From positions 62,001-126,000 of the forward strand of contig NZ_JACODZ010000010.1 of NCBI RefSeq assembly GCF_014280965.1: a DNA stretch of 64,000 nucleotides. Direction: 5' to 3'. This document shows, piece after piece, positions 54,840 through 62,757 of the stretch. Every line of letters starts with the position of its first letter. Position 1 is the first letter of the stretch. Position numbers and translations under genes: made by a program. Source of the stretch: Echinicola salinicaeni. GTDB taxonomy: Bacteria; Bacteroidota; Bacteroidia; Cytophagales; Cyclobacteriaceae. The notes below the pieces were generated by a model. The model made no database searches. It was not told where the DNA came from and was given only the letters and a program-made list of their open reading frames with translations.

Positions 54840-55658
54840 TTAGGCTACCTCACCAATAACTACCAAATTCTCCAATGTTGGAGCTTCACTTCCTCCCTTA
54901 GGTTCAATAGTGATAGCAAAGGCCCCCGCACTGACAGCAGCTTCCATCTGCTGTAATTTCAGTTTTTCACCAGGCTTAACAATTCCTATGCCCACTGGTC
55001 CATCATCACCTATGGCCCATAATTGATAATCTTTTTCTTCTTCTAAACTCGACAGATTATTTACCGAAACAAATACCTCATGGGACGCCTTATCCCAAAA
55101 AACATCTACCAATGCATCCTTTTGGAGCTCGAAGCTCTCCCCTGACATCGGAATTCGTTCGTAATTATTTGATAACAGTGTCTGTAACTGATCTCCCGTT
55201 TCTTCAAATCGCGCCTTATTAATCTCCAGCTCTTGGCTTAAGACATTTCTCTCCTCCAGCAAACTGGTGAACCTATTTTCTACATCATAGAACCGCACTG
55301 CATAATAAACCGCCGCACCGATAGCCAAAAGGGCTACAATTGAAGCAGCTACAGCAAAACTTTTCCAAGGCTGTAAGGCAACCTCTTTAGTTGGTGTCGA
55401 AGTCACTTCTTTGGTGACCTTAGGAGCATCCAGCTCTTGACTCAAGGTATCAAATATTTTATCCTTTACCTCATCTGAGGGTTTTACCCCCAATTCATTA
55501 TCAAAAGCAAACATTGCTTCTTCTATCTCATCCAGCTCCTTTTTAATCTCAGGATACTGCTTAGATAGTTGAAGAACCTCTTCCCGCTCTCTGTCACTGA
55601 GTTCTCCCAGTACAAAAAGCTCCAACTTACCTGACGCTATGTAAGACTGAATATCCAC
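54840..55658 (-). CDS. anti-sigma factor (RskA-like)
   Basis: 272 residues. The N-terminal cytosolic part (IASGKLELFVLGELSDRERE) resembles the anti-sigma-K type region without a zinc motif. One membrane segment lies at about 108-128 (AVAASIVALLAIGAAVYYAV), and the C-terminal periplasmic RskA domain (PF10099) shows KDALVDVFWDKASHEVFVSV, YQLWAIGDDGPVGIGIV and FAITIEPKGGSEAPT. The start is GTG, sharing one base with the sigma stop (TAGTG). It holds the sigma factor encoded upstream. Confidence 0.87.
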   Translation of the reverse strand: MDIQSYIASGKLELFVLGELSDREREEVLQLSKQYPEIKKELDEIEEAMFAFDNELGVKPSDEVKDKIFDTLSQELDAPKVTKEVTSTPTKEVALQPWKSFAVAASIVALLAIGAAVYYAVRFYDVENRFTSLLEERNVLSQELEINKARFEETGDQLQTLLSNNYERIPMSGESFELQKDALVDVFWDKASHEVFVSVNNLSSLEEEKDYQLWAIGDDGPVGIGIVKPGEKLKLQQMEAAVSAGAFAITIEPKGGSEAPTLENLVVIGEVA

Positions 55659-56191
55659 TAAATTCTATTAATATTCTTTTTTAACACATTAATGGCTGCA
55701 CGAATCCTGGACTTCACCGTTCCCAGTGGAATCTCATATTCTTCTGAAATCTCAGAATGCGTATAGCCTTTAAAATAAATACATTCGACCACGAATCTTT
55801 GTTCCTCATTCAAATTGGTCATGAGGTCCTTTACGCCAATTCCATCCACTGCATCCAGTGTACTTGACGATCCTTCCAAACCATATACGTAATTATCTAT
55901 CGTATTGGTCTTTTGGATTTTAGAAAATTCTTTCGATCTGGTTTTGTCTATGGCTGCATTTCTGCAGACATTGGCCATCCAAGTATAGAGCCTTCCTTTT
56001 GATTCGTCATAGCTATCTATTTTTCGGATGATTTTGACAAAAGCATCATGAAAAACTTCCTCTGCAATATCGCGGTCTTTGATCACCCTGGATATTACCG
56101 CAAACAAGGCCTTCGAGTACTTTTCGTACAGATAGTCCACTGTTTGCCGATCCCGAGCTCTAAGTCCTGTAATGAGTTGTTCTTCTTGCAA
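55658..56191 (-). CDS. ECF sigma-70 family RNA polymerase sigma factor
   Basis: 177 residues. Region 2 (YSKALFAVISRVIKDRDIAE, EEVFHDAFVKIIRKID) and region 4 (LNEEQRFVVECIYFKGYTH, EIPLGTVKSRIRAAINVL) are clear. First gene of a two-gene unit with the RskA-like anti-sigma, closed by a terminator. Resembles the SigK type, which responds to envelope or redox signals. Confidence 0.93.
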   Translation of the reverse strand: MQEEQLITGLRARDRQTVDYLYEKYSKALFAVISRVIKDRDIAEEVFHDAFVKIIRKIDSYDESKGRLYTWMANVCRNAAIDKTRSKEFSKIQKTNTIDNYVYGLEGSSSTLDAVDGIGVKDLMTNLNEEQRFVVECIYFKGYTHSEISEEYEIPLGTVKSRIRAAINVLKKNINRI

Positions 56192-56221
56192 AAGTTGCTG
56201 AGGGTTAAATTTTTTGCCTTA

Positions 56222-56257
56222 TAAAAAAGAAAACACGAGAAGAAAACCTTCTCGTGT
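56222..56257 (-). terminator. terminator of the lpd gene
   Basis: ACACGAGAAG and CTTCTCGTGT form a 10-base stem with a 5-base loop, then TTTCTTTTTTAT on the minus strand. Confidence 0.9.
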
Positions 56258-56284
56258 CATAATATTATAATAAGTTATCCAATT

Positions 56285-57682
56285 TTACAAATGAATCACC
56301 TCATCATATGCAGCTGCTGCAGCTTCCATCACTGCCTCTGACATAGTCGGGTGAGGATGAACCGTCTTAATCAACTCATGACCAGTAGTTTCCAGTTTTC
56401 TGATAGCTACAATCTCAGCAATCATTTCTGTAACATTTGCCCCAATCATATGCGCCCCAAGTAATTCACCATACTTTGCATCAAAGATCAATTTTACAAA
56501 TCCATCTTTTGCACCGGCTGCTGAAGCTTTACCAGAAGCAGAGAATGGAAATTTACCAACCTTAAGATCATAACCAGCTTCTTTGGCTTTTGCCTCGGTA
56601 TAACCGACAGAAGCAATCTCAGGAGAACAATAAGTACACCCTGGGATATTACCATAATCCAAAGGCTCTGGATTATGACCCGCGATTTTCTCAACACAGA
56701 TAATTCCTTCTGCAGAAGCCACGTGTGCCAATGCAGGACCTGGGATCACATCTCCAATGGCATAATATCCAGGCATATTGGTTTTATAGAACTCATCTAC
56801 TTGGATACGGCCTTTATCTACTACGATTCCGACATCTTCGAGACCACAGTTTTCAATATTGGCCACTACACCTGCAGCAGAAAGCACTACGTCACAATCA
56901 AGGGTTTCTTCACCTTTCTTGCCCTTAACAGTCACTTTACAACCATCTCCTTTGGTATCCACAGCAGTTACCTCAGTGCTGGTCATTATTTTCATCCCTG
57001 CCTTTTTGTAGATTTTCTCCAAAGACTTGGAAACTTCAGCATCTTCATTAGGAACGATCCTATCCATAAACTCGACTATGGTAACTTCTGTACCAATTGC
57101 AGCATAGAAATAAGCAAATTCTACTCCAATGGCGCCTGAACCTACAACCACCATTTTCTTAGGCTGCTTTTCCAAGGTCATGGCCTTACGGTAACCAATG
57201 ATTTTCTCATTATCAATCTTGATCGCAGGAAGCTCTCTAGATCTTGCACCTGTAGCGATGATGATATTATCAGCACTATAGGTAGTTTTGTTACCATCCT
57301 TATCTTCAACTTCCACTTTCTTGCCCGGCTTCACTTTTCCCCAGCCCAAAAGTTGCTCAATCTTGTTTTTCTTAAATAAGAACTGGATTCCCTTGCTCAT
57401 TCCTTCGGCTACCCCTCTACTTCTCTTCACCATTCCTCCAAAATCAGCTTCAGCATCCTTAACCGAAATACCGTAATCACTTGCATGATTGATGTATTCA
57501 AAAACCTGAGCACTTTTCAATAAAGCTTTGGTAGGAATACAACCCCAGTTCAAACAAATACCACCCAATTCGGCAGCTTCTACTACGGCAGTTTTAAGAC
57601 CTAGTTGAGATGCGCGGATTGCCGCTACATATCCACCTGGACCACTACCTACTACAATAACATCAAATTTAGTTGAAGACAT
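56285..57682 (-). CDS. lpdA: dihydrolipoyl dehydrogenase (E3)
   Basis: 465 residues. FAD motif VVGSGPGGYVAAI near residue 11, redox-active disulfide GGICLNWGCIPTKAL (two Cys), NAD motif VVGSGAIGVEFAYFYAA near 180, and the C-terminal His/Glu pair in HPHPTMSEAVMEAA. It reoxidises dihydrolipoamide in 2-oxoacid dehydrogenase complexes. Single-gene unit with a TAAATTTG -7 element (57717-57724) about 35 bases upstream. Confidence 0.97.
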   Translation of the reverse strand: MSSTKFDVIVVGSGPGGYVAAIRASQLGLKTAVVEAAELGGICLNWGCIPTKALLKSAQVFEYINHASDYGISVKDAEADFGGMVKRSRGVAEGMSKGIQFLFKKNKIEQLLGWGKVKPGKKVEVEDKDGNKTTYSADNIIIATGARSRELPAIKIDNEKIIGYRKAMTLEKQPKKMVVVGSGAIGVEFAYFYAAIGTEVTIVEFMDRIVPNEDAEVSKSLEKIYKKAGMKIMTSTEVTAVDTKGDGCKVTVKGKKGEETLDCDVVLSAAGVVANIENCGLEDVGIVVDKGRIQVDEFYKTNMPGYYAIGDVIPGPALAHVASAEGIICVEKIAGHNPEPLDYGNIPGCTYCSPEIASVGYTEAKAKEAGYDLKVGKFPFSASGKASAAGAKDGFVKLIFDAKYGELLGAHMIGANVTEMIAEIVAIRKLETTGHELIKTVHPHPTMSEAVMEAAAAAYDEVIHL

Positions 57683-57716
57683 ATATATGTTTTTTAAATA
57701 GCTTTCTTAACCAACG

Positions 57717-57724
57717 CAAATTTA
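57717..57724 (-). promoter_or_regulatory. -7 element of the lpdA promoter
   Basis: TAAATTTG on the minus strand, 35 bases before the ATG, fits TAnnTTTG. No good TTG is present at the -33 position. Confidence 0.45.
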
Positions 57725-57846
57725 AAATATTTAAGCTCAGAAAAAAATTTGGTTTCCATTATTCAAAGAGCTCAAAGACAATTTAAAATCATATTATATA
57801 GATGCTAAAAAGGATAGGACTGATCCACCTTTAAAACCATCCGCAA

Positions 57847-57876
57847 CTTGTTTTTGGGAATAAATCCCTATTTTTG
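57847..57876 (+). promoter_or_regulatory. Bacteroidota-type promoter of fabG
   Basis: CTTG at 57847-57850, 18 bases, then TATTTTTG (57869-57876). The transcript should begin after about 57883, which excludes the in-frame start at 57874 and supports the ATG at 57910. Confidence 0.65.
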
Positions 57877-57909
57877 ACCATTCAATATGAACTAACAATA
57901 ACAATCAAT

Positions 57910-58656
57910 ATGGGATTACTTTCAGGAAAGACAGCCCTTATCACAGGGGCTTCCAAAGGAATAGGTAGAGCAATTGCTATTAAATACGCTCAAGAAGGTG
58001 CCAACGTCGCTTTCACATTTTTGTCAAGCGTGGAGAAAGGTCAAGCCTTGGAAAAGGAATTGGCTGAATTTGGCATTAAAGCCAAAGGTTACCGTTCAGA
58101 TGCATCAGATTTTCAGGCTGCTGACGATTTGGTGGCTGATGTAATTAAGGAATTTGGTTCTTTGGATATTTTGGTAAACAATGCAGGAATTACCCGCGAC
58201 AACTTACTGATGAGAATGACTGAAGAAGCTTGGGACGAAGTAATGAATATCAACCTAAAATCTTGCTTCAATACCGTAAAAGCTGCCAACAGAACCATGA
58301 TGAAGCAAAAATCAGGAAGCATCATCAATATCACTTCCGTGGTAGGTATCAAAGGAAATGCTGGTCAAGCGAACTACGCAGCTTCTAAAGCGGGCATCAT
58401 TGGTTTCACCAAATCCGTAGCCTTGGAATTAGGTTCAAGAGGAATCCGAAGCAATGCAGTTGCTCCTGGTTTCATCGAAACTGAGATGACCGAGGTATTG
58501 GACGAAAAAACTGTCCAAGGCTGGAGAGACGCCATCCCTATGAAACGAGGAGGCAAGCCTGAAGAAGTCGCTGATGCCTGTGTATTCCTGGGTTCTGATA
58601 TGAGTTCATATATTTCAGGACAAGTTATCCAGGTTAACGGAGCCATGTTAACTTAA
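57910..58656 (+). CDS. fabG: 3-oxoacyl-[acyl-carrier-protein] reductase
   Basis: 248 residues from the ATG at 57910 (MGLLSGKTALITGASKGIG). The short-chain dehydrogenase motifs are TGASKGIGRAIA for NADPH, NNAGITRDNLLMRM, the catalytic Ser in NITSVVGIKGN and YAASKAG with Tyr and Lys. FabG reduces 3-oxoacyl-ACP in fatty acid elongation. Single-gene unit with promoter and terminator. Confidence 0.95.
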   Translation: MGLLSGKTALITGASKGIGRAIAIKYAQEGANVAFTFLSSVEKGQALEKELAEFGIKAKGYRSDASDFQAADDLVADVIKEFGSLDILVNNAGITRDNLLMRMTEEAWDEVMNINLKSCFNTVKAANRTMMKQKSGSIINITSVVGIKGNAGQANYAASKAGIIGFTKSVALELGSRGIRSNAVAPGFIETEMTEVLDEKTVQGWRDAIPMKRGGKPEEVADACVFLGSDMSSYISGQVIQVNGAMLT

Positions 58657-58682
58657 GCGTAAAGAGCAAAGAGTTTAGATTA

Positions 58683-58721
58683 AAGAGCCGGGAAATGAGA
58701 TTTCTTGGCTCTTATTTTTTT
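58683..58721 (+). terminator. terminator of fabG
   Basis: AAGAGCC and GGCTCTT, with an inner AAAT/ATTT pair, followed by ATTTTTTTAT. Confidence 0.87.
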
Positions 58722-58848
58722 ATATGGCTTCCCCGCTAATCTATCCAAGGTAAAGGTCCTCCAAGCCTTCCCTCCCGACAGACAACCCTACAACCTTTTA
58801 CAAATCAATACGTTAATTATTATGATATCATTTTAATATTATAATAAT

Positions 58849-59697
58849 ATGGAAAAGACAACCAAACCCATTTCTGGTTATATCATGGTTTTTATCGAAC
58901 TGTTGATCATAGCGGCCATTATTATGTTTGTAGTTAGCGGCAAAATTGCGCTGGGAATAATTGCCGGGATAATATTCATCTTTATAATTCCTGGCTTCTT
59001 TATTGTCGAACCCAATAAAGCCATGGTACTGCTTTTATTTGGAGCCTATAAGGGCTCTGTAAAGTCCAACGGTTTCTTTTGGGTAAACCCATTCATGATC
59101 AAGCAAAAGATTTCTATGAGGGTCAGAAACTTTGAAAACACCCCTTTAAAAGTCAATGACAAAATCGGTAACCCCGTCATGGTGGGAACCATTGTAGTCT
59201 GGAAAGTGGAGGACACCTTTAAAGCTTCCTTTGAGGTAAATGACTATGAAAACTTTGTCCACTTACAAGCAGATGCTGCTGTCAGAAAAATGGCAGGCCT
59301 TTACCCTTATGATAATTTTGAAGCAGAAGATGCGGAAGTCACCTTACGTTCGGGCGTCGAAGATGTGAACAAATCCTTGGAAGATGAAATCAGCGAACGT
59401 TTACAACATGCCGGTATCAAGGTTATTGAAGCCCGCATCAGTCACTTGGCTTATGCTTCAGAGATTGCCAGTGCCATGCTTCAGAGACAACAAGCATCCG
59501 CCATAGTTGCTGCCAGAAGGAAGATTGTCGATGGTGCAGTAGGCATGGTAGAAATGGCTTTGGATGATCTAAAAGAAAAGGAAATCATAGACTTTGATGT
59601 AGAAAAACGCGCCACAATGGTCAGTAATTTGATGGTAGTTTTATGCTCTGATAAAAGTGCCAGTCCCGTACTGAACGTGGGCACATTGCATCAATAA
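58849..59697 (+). CDS. SPFH domain-containing membrane protein
   Basis: 282 residues. Two N-terminal hydrophobic segments (GYIMVFIELLIIAAIIMFVV, IALGIIAGIIFIFIIPGFFI), then the SPFH/stomatin domain (VEPNKAMVLLLFGAYKGS, MRVRNFENTPLKVNDKIGNP, VVWKVEDTFKASFEVNDYEN) and an alpha-helical end (ASAMLQRQQASAIVAARRKI). Such proteins form membrane microdomain scaffolds. Followed after 14 bases by a 59-residue ribbon-helix-helix gene, with which it is likely co-transcribed. Confidence 0.9.
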   Translation: MEKTTKPISGYIMVFIELLIIAAIIMFVVSGKIALGIIAGIIFIFIIPGFFIVEPNKAMVLLLFGAYKGSVKSNGFFWVNPFMIKQKISMRVRNFENTPLKVNDKIGNPVMVGTIVVWKVEDTFKASFEVNDYENFVHLQADAAVRKMAGLYPYDNFEAEDAEVTLRSGVEDVNKSLEDEISERLQHAGIKVIEARISHLAYASEIASAMLQRQQASAIVAARRKIVDGAVGMVEMALDDLKEKEIIDFDVEKRATMVSNLMVVLCSDKSASPVLNVGTLHQ

Positions 59698-59711
59698 AAA
59701 AATTATTAAAT

Positions 59712-59891
59712 ATGGCTGGTAAAAAAGCTTTTGCCCTGAGAATCGACGAAAAATTAATGAAGGCTGTGGAGAAATGGGCGGCTGATGAATTCAGAAGTAC
59801 CAACGGTCAGTTGGAGTGGATGATCCATGACGCCTTAAAAAAAGCAGGTAGATTACCCAAACCTGGGAATACAAAAAAAGAGGCCGAATAG
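59712..59891 (+). CDS. small Arc-like (ribbon-helix-helix) protein
   Basis: 59 residues, short enough to be missed by usual cut-offs. Sequence opens MAGKKAFALRIDEKLMKAVEK, with the strand FALRID and helix pattern of Arc/MetJ-type DNA-binding proteins, then FRSTNGQLEWMIHDALKKAG. Basic at both ends. It starts 14 bases after the SPFH gene and its stop codon lies in the loop of the terminator that follows. In other bacteria such a gene often sits behind an SPFH gene; I infer a linked role, perhaps autoregulation. Confidence 0.85.
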   Translation: MAGKKAFALRIDEKLMKAVEKWAADEFRSTNGQLEWMIHDALKKAGRLPKPGNTKKEAE

Positions 59892-59904
59892 GCCTCTTTT
59901 ATTT
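59873..59904. terminator. bidirectional terminator overlapping a stop codon
   Basis: AAAGAGGCC (59877-59885), loop GAATA, then GGCCTCTTT (59891-59899). The TAG of the Arc-like gene spans loop and right arm. The same stem serves the convergent TolC gene, whose stop lies at 59903. Confidence 0.88.
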
Positions 59905-61393
59905 ATTTGATGGGTTCTAAATCTGGATTGTATAATAATTGCTCATTTTCAAAATCATATAAGGTCAACTGCCTCAATTCATAATAAGCTGCCCAGTACT
60001 CTTGCAGGGACTGAATATAACTTCTTCTATTTGAGTCTTTTTCTTGCTGAGCAATATTGAGGTTAGTAATATCCACCTTTCCACTCAAATATCGCTGCCG
60101 CGAGATCTCATACCTTTTAGCAGCTACCTCATCAGCCTTTTCACTAATAGTAATCCTATCTCTCAGCTGCTGAAAATTCTTCACTTGAGTAAATACTTCC
60201 TGCTCAAAATTAACTATCTCCTGCTCTACTGTATAATCTACCAATTTTTGATTGGCCTTAGCCTGCCCCATTCTTGCTTTATTTCTCCCCCAATCTAAAA
60301 TAGGCACACCGACAGTTAAGTTGACAATGGCTTGTTGATTAGGATTTTGATATACATCAGAAAAGTTCCCCGCAGCATTATTATACCCGTAACTCGCGTT
60401 TAAATTCAAATCAAACCGATCCCCTTTTGCTTGAGCCACTTGTGACTCTGCTTGCAATCTCCTAATGTCAAAGTCCATGGCCTCGGAATTATTTTCAAAG
60501 GCTAAATTGATAGCTTTCTCTACATTTACTTTAAAGTCAGGTATCTCATTGGGCAAAACCAAATCAAACTCAACATTTTCATTTAACCCAATATAGGACC
60601 TTAAAGATAATGCTGAGGACTCCAAATCCAACTTAGCTGAAGCTAAAGCCTGATCTGCCTCTAGTACCGACAGTTCAACCTGAAGCAATTGATCCTCAGT
60701 AGTTGTCCCAATATTATATCTCCCTCTTTCAATTTTATAAATAGCCTCAGTATTGGTTTTATTTTGCGTAGCAATATCATAACTCACTTGGGCTATCATA
60801 TATCTGAAGAACAATTGGGTAGCCGTACGACTGATTTGTTCCATTTCCTCTACATAACTCTTCTTACTTTGCTCATATACCAAGGGTTGAATTTTCTTAT
60901 CCCATTTCAACCTATTATATGCAAAGATCGGCTGACTCAACCTTACATTTATCGGAACACCACTCCACCTGACACCTTGTTCATTATCCTGTGCATAATA
61001 ATTATCAAACCTACTGGTCGAAGTATTTACCGAAATCATCCCCCCAGTAGCTGTTATACTTTGACGCAAACCAACACCTAGATCTATTAAACTCTGCTCC
61101 ACTTGCCTGTATTCATAAGTACCGTCTGGTTGCTGTACAGGGGTAACTGACTGCTGATAGTTCGGTATCGTACCCTCCAATCTTAACTGAGGATTATAAT
61201 TGGATTTATAAAAACGATAAGCCCAATAACGATTCTCCTTTCTAGTTTCGGCACTTAAAGCCGCTGGTGACCGTGACTTAGCCCTGGCGATAATATCCTC
61301 TAGAGAATATTTAATTTTTTCCTGCCCCAAAACCGTATTCGAAATACTTAAAACAGTTATGGCAAATAATAAAAGCGTTAATCGTTTATTCAT
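59903..61393 (-). CDS. TolC family outer-membrane efflux protein
   Basis: 496 residues with a signal peptide (cleavage near TVLGQ, residue 24). Two OEP-type repeats are seen (YSLEDIIARAKSRSPAALSA at the start, VEKAINLAFENNSEAMDFDI later), plus long coiled helices (SQVAQAKGDRFDLNL, VEQEIVNFEQEVFTQVKNFQ). Forms the outer-membrane channel of a tripartite pump. Last gene of the leftward HlyD-permease-TolC operon; its start overlaps the permease stop by 8 bases. Confidence 0.93.
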   Translation of the reverse strand: MNKRLTLLLFAITVLSISNTVLGQEKIKYSLEDIIARAKSRSPAALSAETRKENRYWAYRFYKSNYNPQLRLEGTIPNYQQSVTPVQQPDGTYEYRQVEQSLIDLGVGLRQSITATGGMISVNTSTSRFDNYYAQDNEQGVRWSGVPINVRLSQPIFAYNRLKWDKKIQPLVYEQSKKSYVEEMEQISRTATQLFFRYMIAQVSYDIATQNKTNTEAIYKIERGRYNIGTTTEDQLLQVELSVLEADQALASAKLDLESSALSLRSYIGLNENVEFDLVLPNEIPDFKVNVEKAINLAFENNSEAMDFDIRRLQAESQVAQAKGDRFDLNLNASYGYNNAAGNFSDVYQNPNQQAIVNLTVGVPILDWGRNKARMGQAKANQKLVDYTVEQEIVNFEQEVFTQVKNFQQLRDRITISEKADEVAAKRYEISRQRYLSGKVDITNLNIAQQEKDSNRRSYIQSLQEYWAAYYELRQLTLYDFENEQLLYNPDLEPIK

Positions 61394-62747
61394 GTCTTAA
61401 AGAAGTTATAGGGTCTTGATTCGCTGCCCTTTTAGCTGGAGCGATCCCAAAAATTAAACCTACTGTAGCGGCTACACTAAAAGAAACCATGATGGATGGA
61501 ATAGTAATAATGGTAGGGAAATCTCCAAATCTGGAGACCATACTGGCCAGGATTACACCCAATATGACCCCGATAATTCCTCCTGAAACAGATATCATCA
61601 TGGCCTCAAACAGGAACTGATGGACTATATCTGTCTTTTTTGCCCCCAAGGATAACCTCAGGCCGATCTCCTTGATCCTCTCCATCACAGAGGCCAACAT
61701 AATATTCATAATCCCTATCCCCCCTACTAAAAGTGAAATTCCCGCAATGGCTCCCAAAACAATATTGAAAATATTCTGGGTTCGCTGCTGTTGTTTCAGC
61801 AATAACTCAGGGATGGTAATTTCAAAGTCGATTACATTATAGTGCTTCCTTTCTAAAAGTCGGGAAAGCACTTCCGCAGTAGGCTGAAGCATATGACTCT
61901 CCTTTACCTGCACCACCAACTTATCAATCTGATGGGGATTGGTTTGCCCAGCACTTCCTGCTGAAGAGCCCACAATTGATCTGATCCTTCTGCCCCTAGC
62001 ACCAGAAACAAGATTACCAGAGGTAATCATATCACGGTTCTTATACCTAACCAACATGGTCTGTACTGGGATATATACATCCATATTATAATCCCTGATA
62101 CCAAGCTTAGCGATACTCTTATCTGAGACTATTCTCTCCTCAAGAATACCTACTACTCTGAGCCATTTATTACCACATTTGATCTTTTTTCCTATTGGAT
62201 TTTCAGTACTAAAAAACTTAGTTTGAACCCCTCTTCCTATGATACATACCGGATCACCTTTCAAAAGATTGTTTTCGGTAAACATGCTACCTTCCCGTAA
62301 ATTAAAATTGGTAACGTCAAAATATTCAGGGGTTACACCTACCAATTTGGCAGACCTTCTTAATCCACTTTTTACTATATAGGTATCCAAAATAATCTCA
62401 GGGCTAAGTTTTGCTATACCAGGTATCACCTCACTTATTGCCTGAACATCCAACATTCTTAGTCCGGGAGAAAACTTGTTTTTTTCTTCCCCAGGGCCAG
62501 CACCACCGCTTTCATCCACTTCCTCTTCCACTTGTTCCACGATAGGTTCAATGATGATATTATTTACCCCCACCAATTTGATCTGTTCCAAAATCTCCTG
62601 CTGGGCACCATTACCAATGGCCATCATGGCAATCACCGCTGCCACACCAAATATTATCCCCAATGCCGTCAATAAAGAGCGCAGCCTATTGGCCATCACC
62701 GCCTCTAAAGCGCTGTAAAAATTGGAGAGTAGTCTCGCATTAATCAT
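61386..62747 (-). CDS. MacB-like ABC transporter permease
   Basis: 453 residues. One N-terminal membrane segment (LLTALGIIFGVAAVIAMMAI), a MacB periplasmic core domain (LRMLDVQAISEVIPGIAKLSPE, LREGSMFTENN, VCIIGRGVQTKFF), and a FtsX domain with three helices (IVLGAIAGISLLVGGIGIMN, MISVSGGIIGVILGVILASM, MVSFSVAATVGLIFGIAPAK). An acidic Gly-rich loop (EQVEEEVDESGGAGPGEE) follows the start of the core. No ATPase domain is fused; the ATPase gene is not in the window. Ten bases behind the HlyD-type gene. Confidence 0.92.
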   Translation of the reverse strand: MINARLLSNFYSALEAVMANRLRSLLTALGIIFGVAAVIAMMAIGNGAQQEILEQIKLVGVNNIIIEPIVEQVEEEVDESGGAGPGEEKNKFSPGLRMLDVQAISEVIPGIAKLSPEIILDTYIVKSGLRRSAKLVGVTPEYFDVTNFNLREGSMFTENNLLKGDPVCIIGRGVQTKFFSTENPIGKKIKCGNKWLRVVGILEERIVSDKSIAKLGIRDYNMDVYIPVQTMLVRYKNRDMITSGNLVSGARGRRIRSIVGSSAGSAGQTNPHQIDKLVVQVKESHMLQPTAEVLSRLLERKHYNVIDFEITIPELLLKQQQRTQNIFNIVLGAIAGISLLVGGIGIMNIMLASVMERIKEIGLRLSLGAKKTDIVHQFLFEAMMISVSGGIIGVILGVILASMVSRFGDFPTIITIPSIMVSFSVAATVGLIFGIAPAKRAANQDPITSLRHE

Positions 62748-62757
62748 ATATCAAAAA

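Noticed and set aside
56675-57139. 154-codon open frame on the plus strand inside lpdA
   Set aside because: Antisense to conserved NAD-binding and redox regions of a housekeeping gene; no motif of its own.
57874-57909. Upstream start of fabG
   Set aside because: This start lies within the -7 element of the promoter; the SDR consensus begins right after the ATG at 57910.
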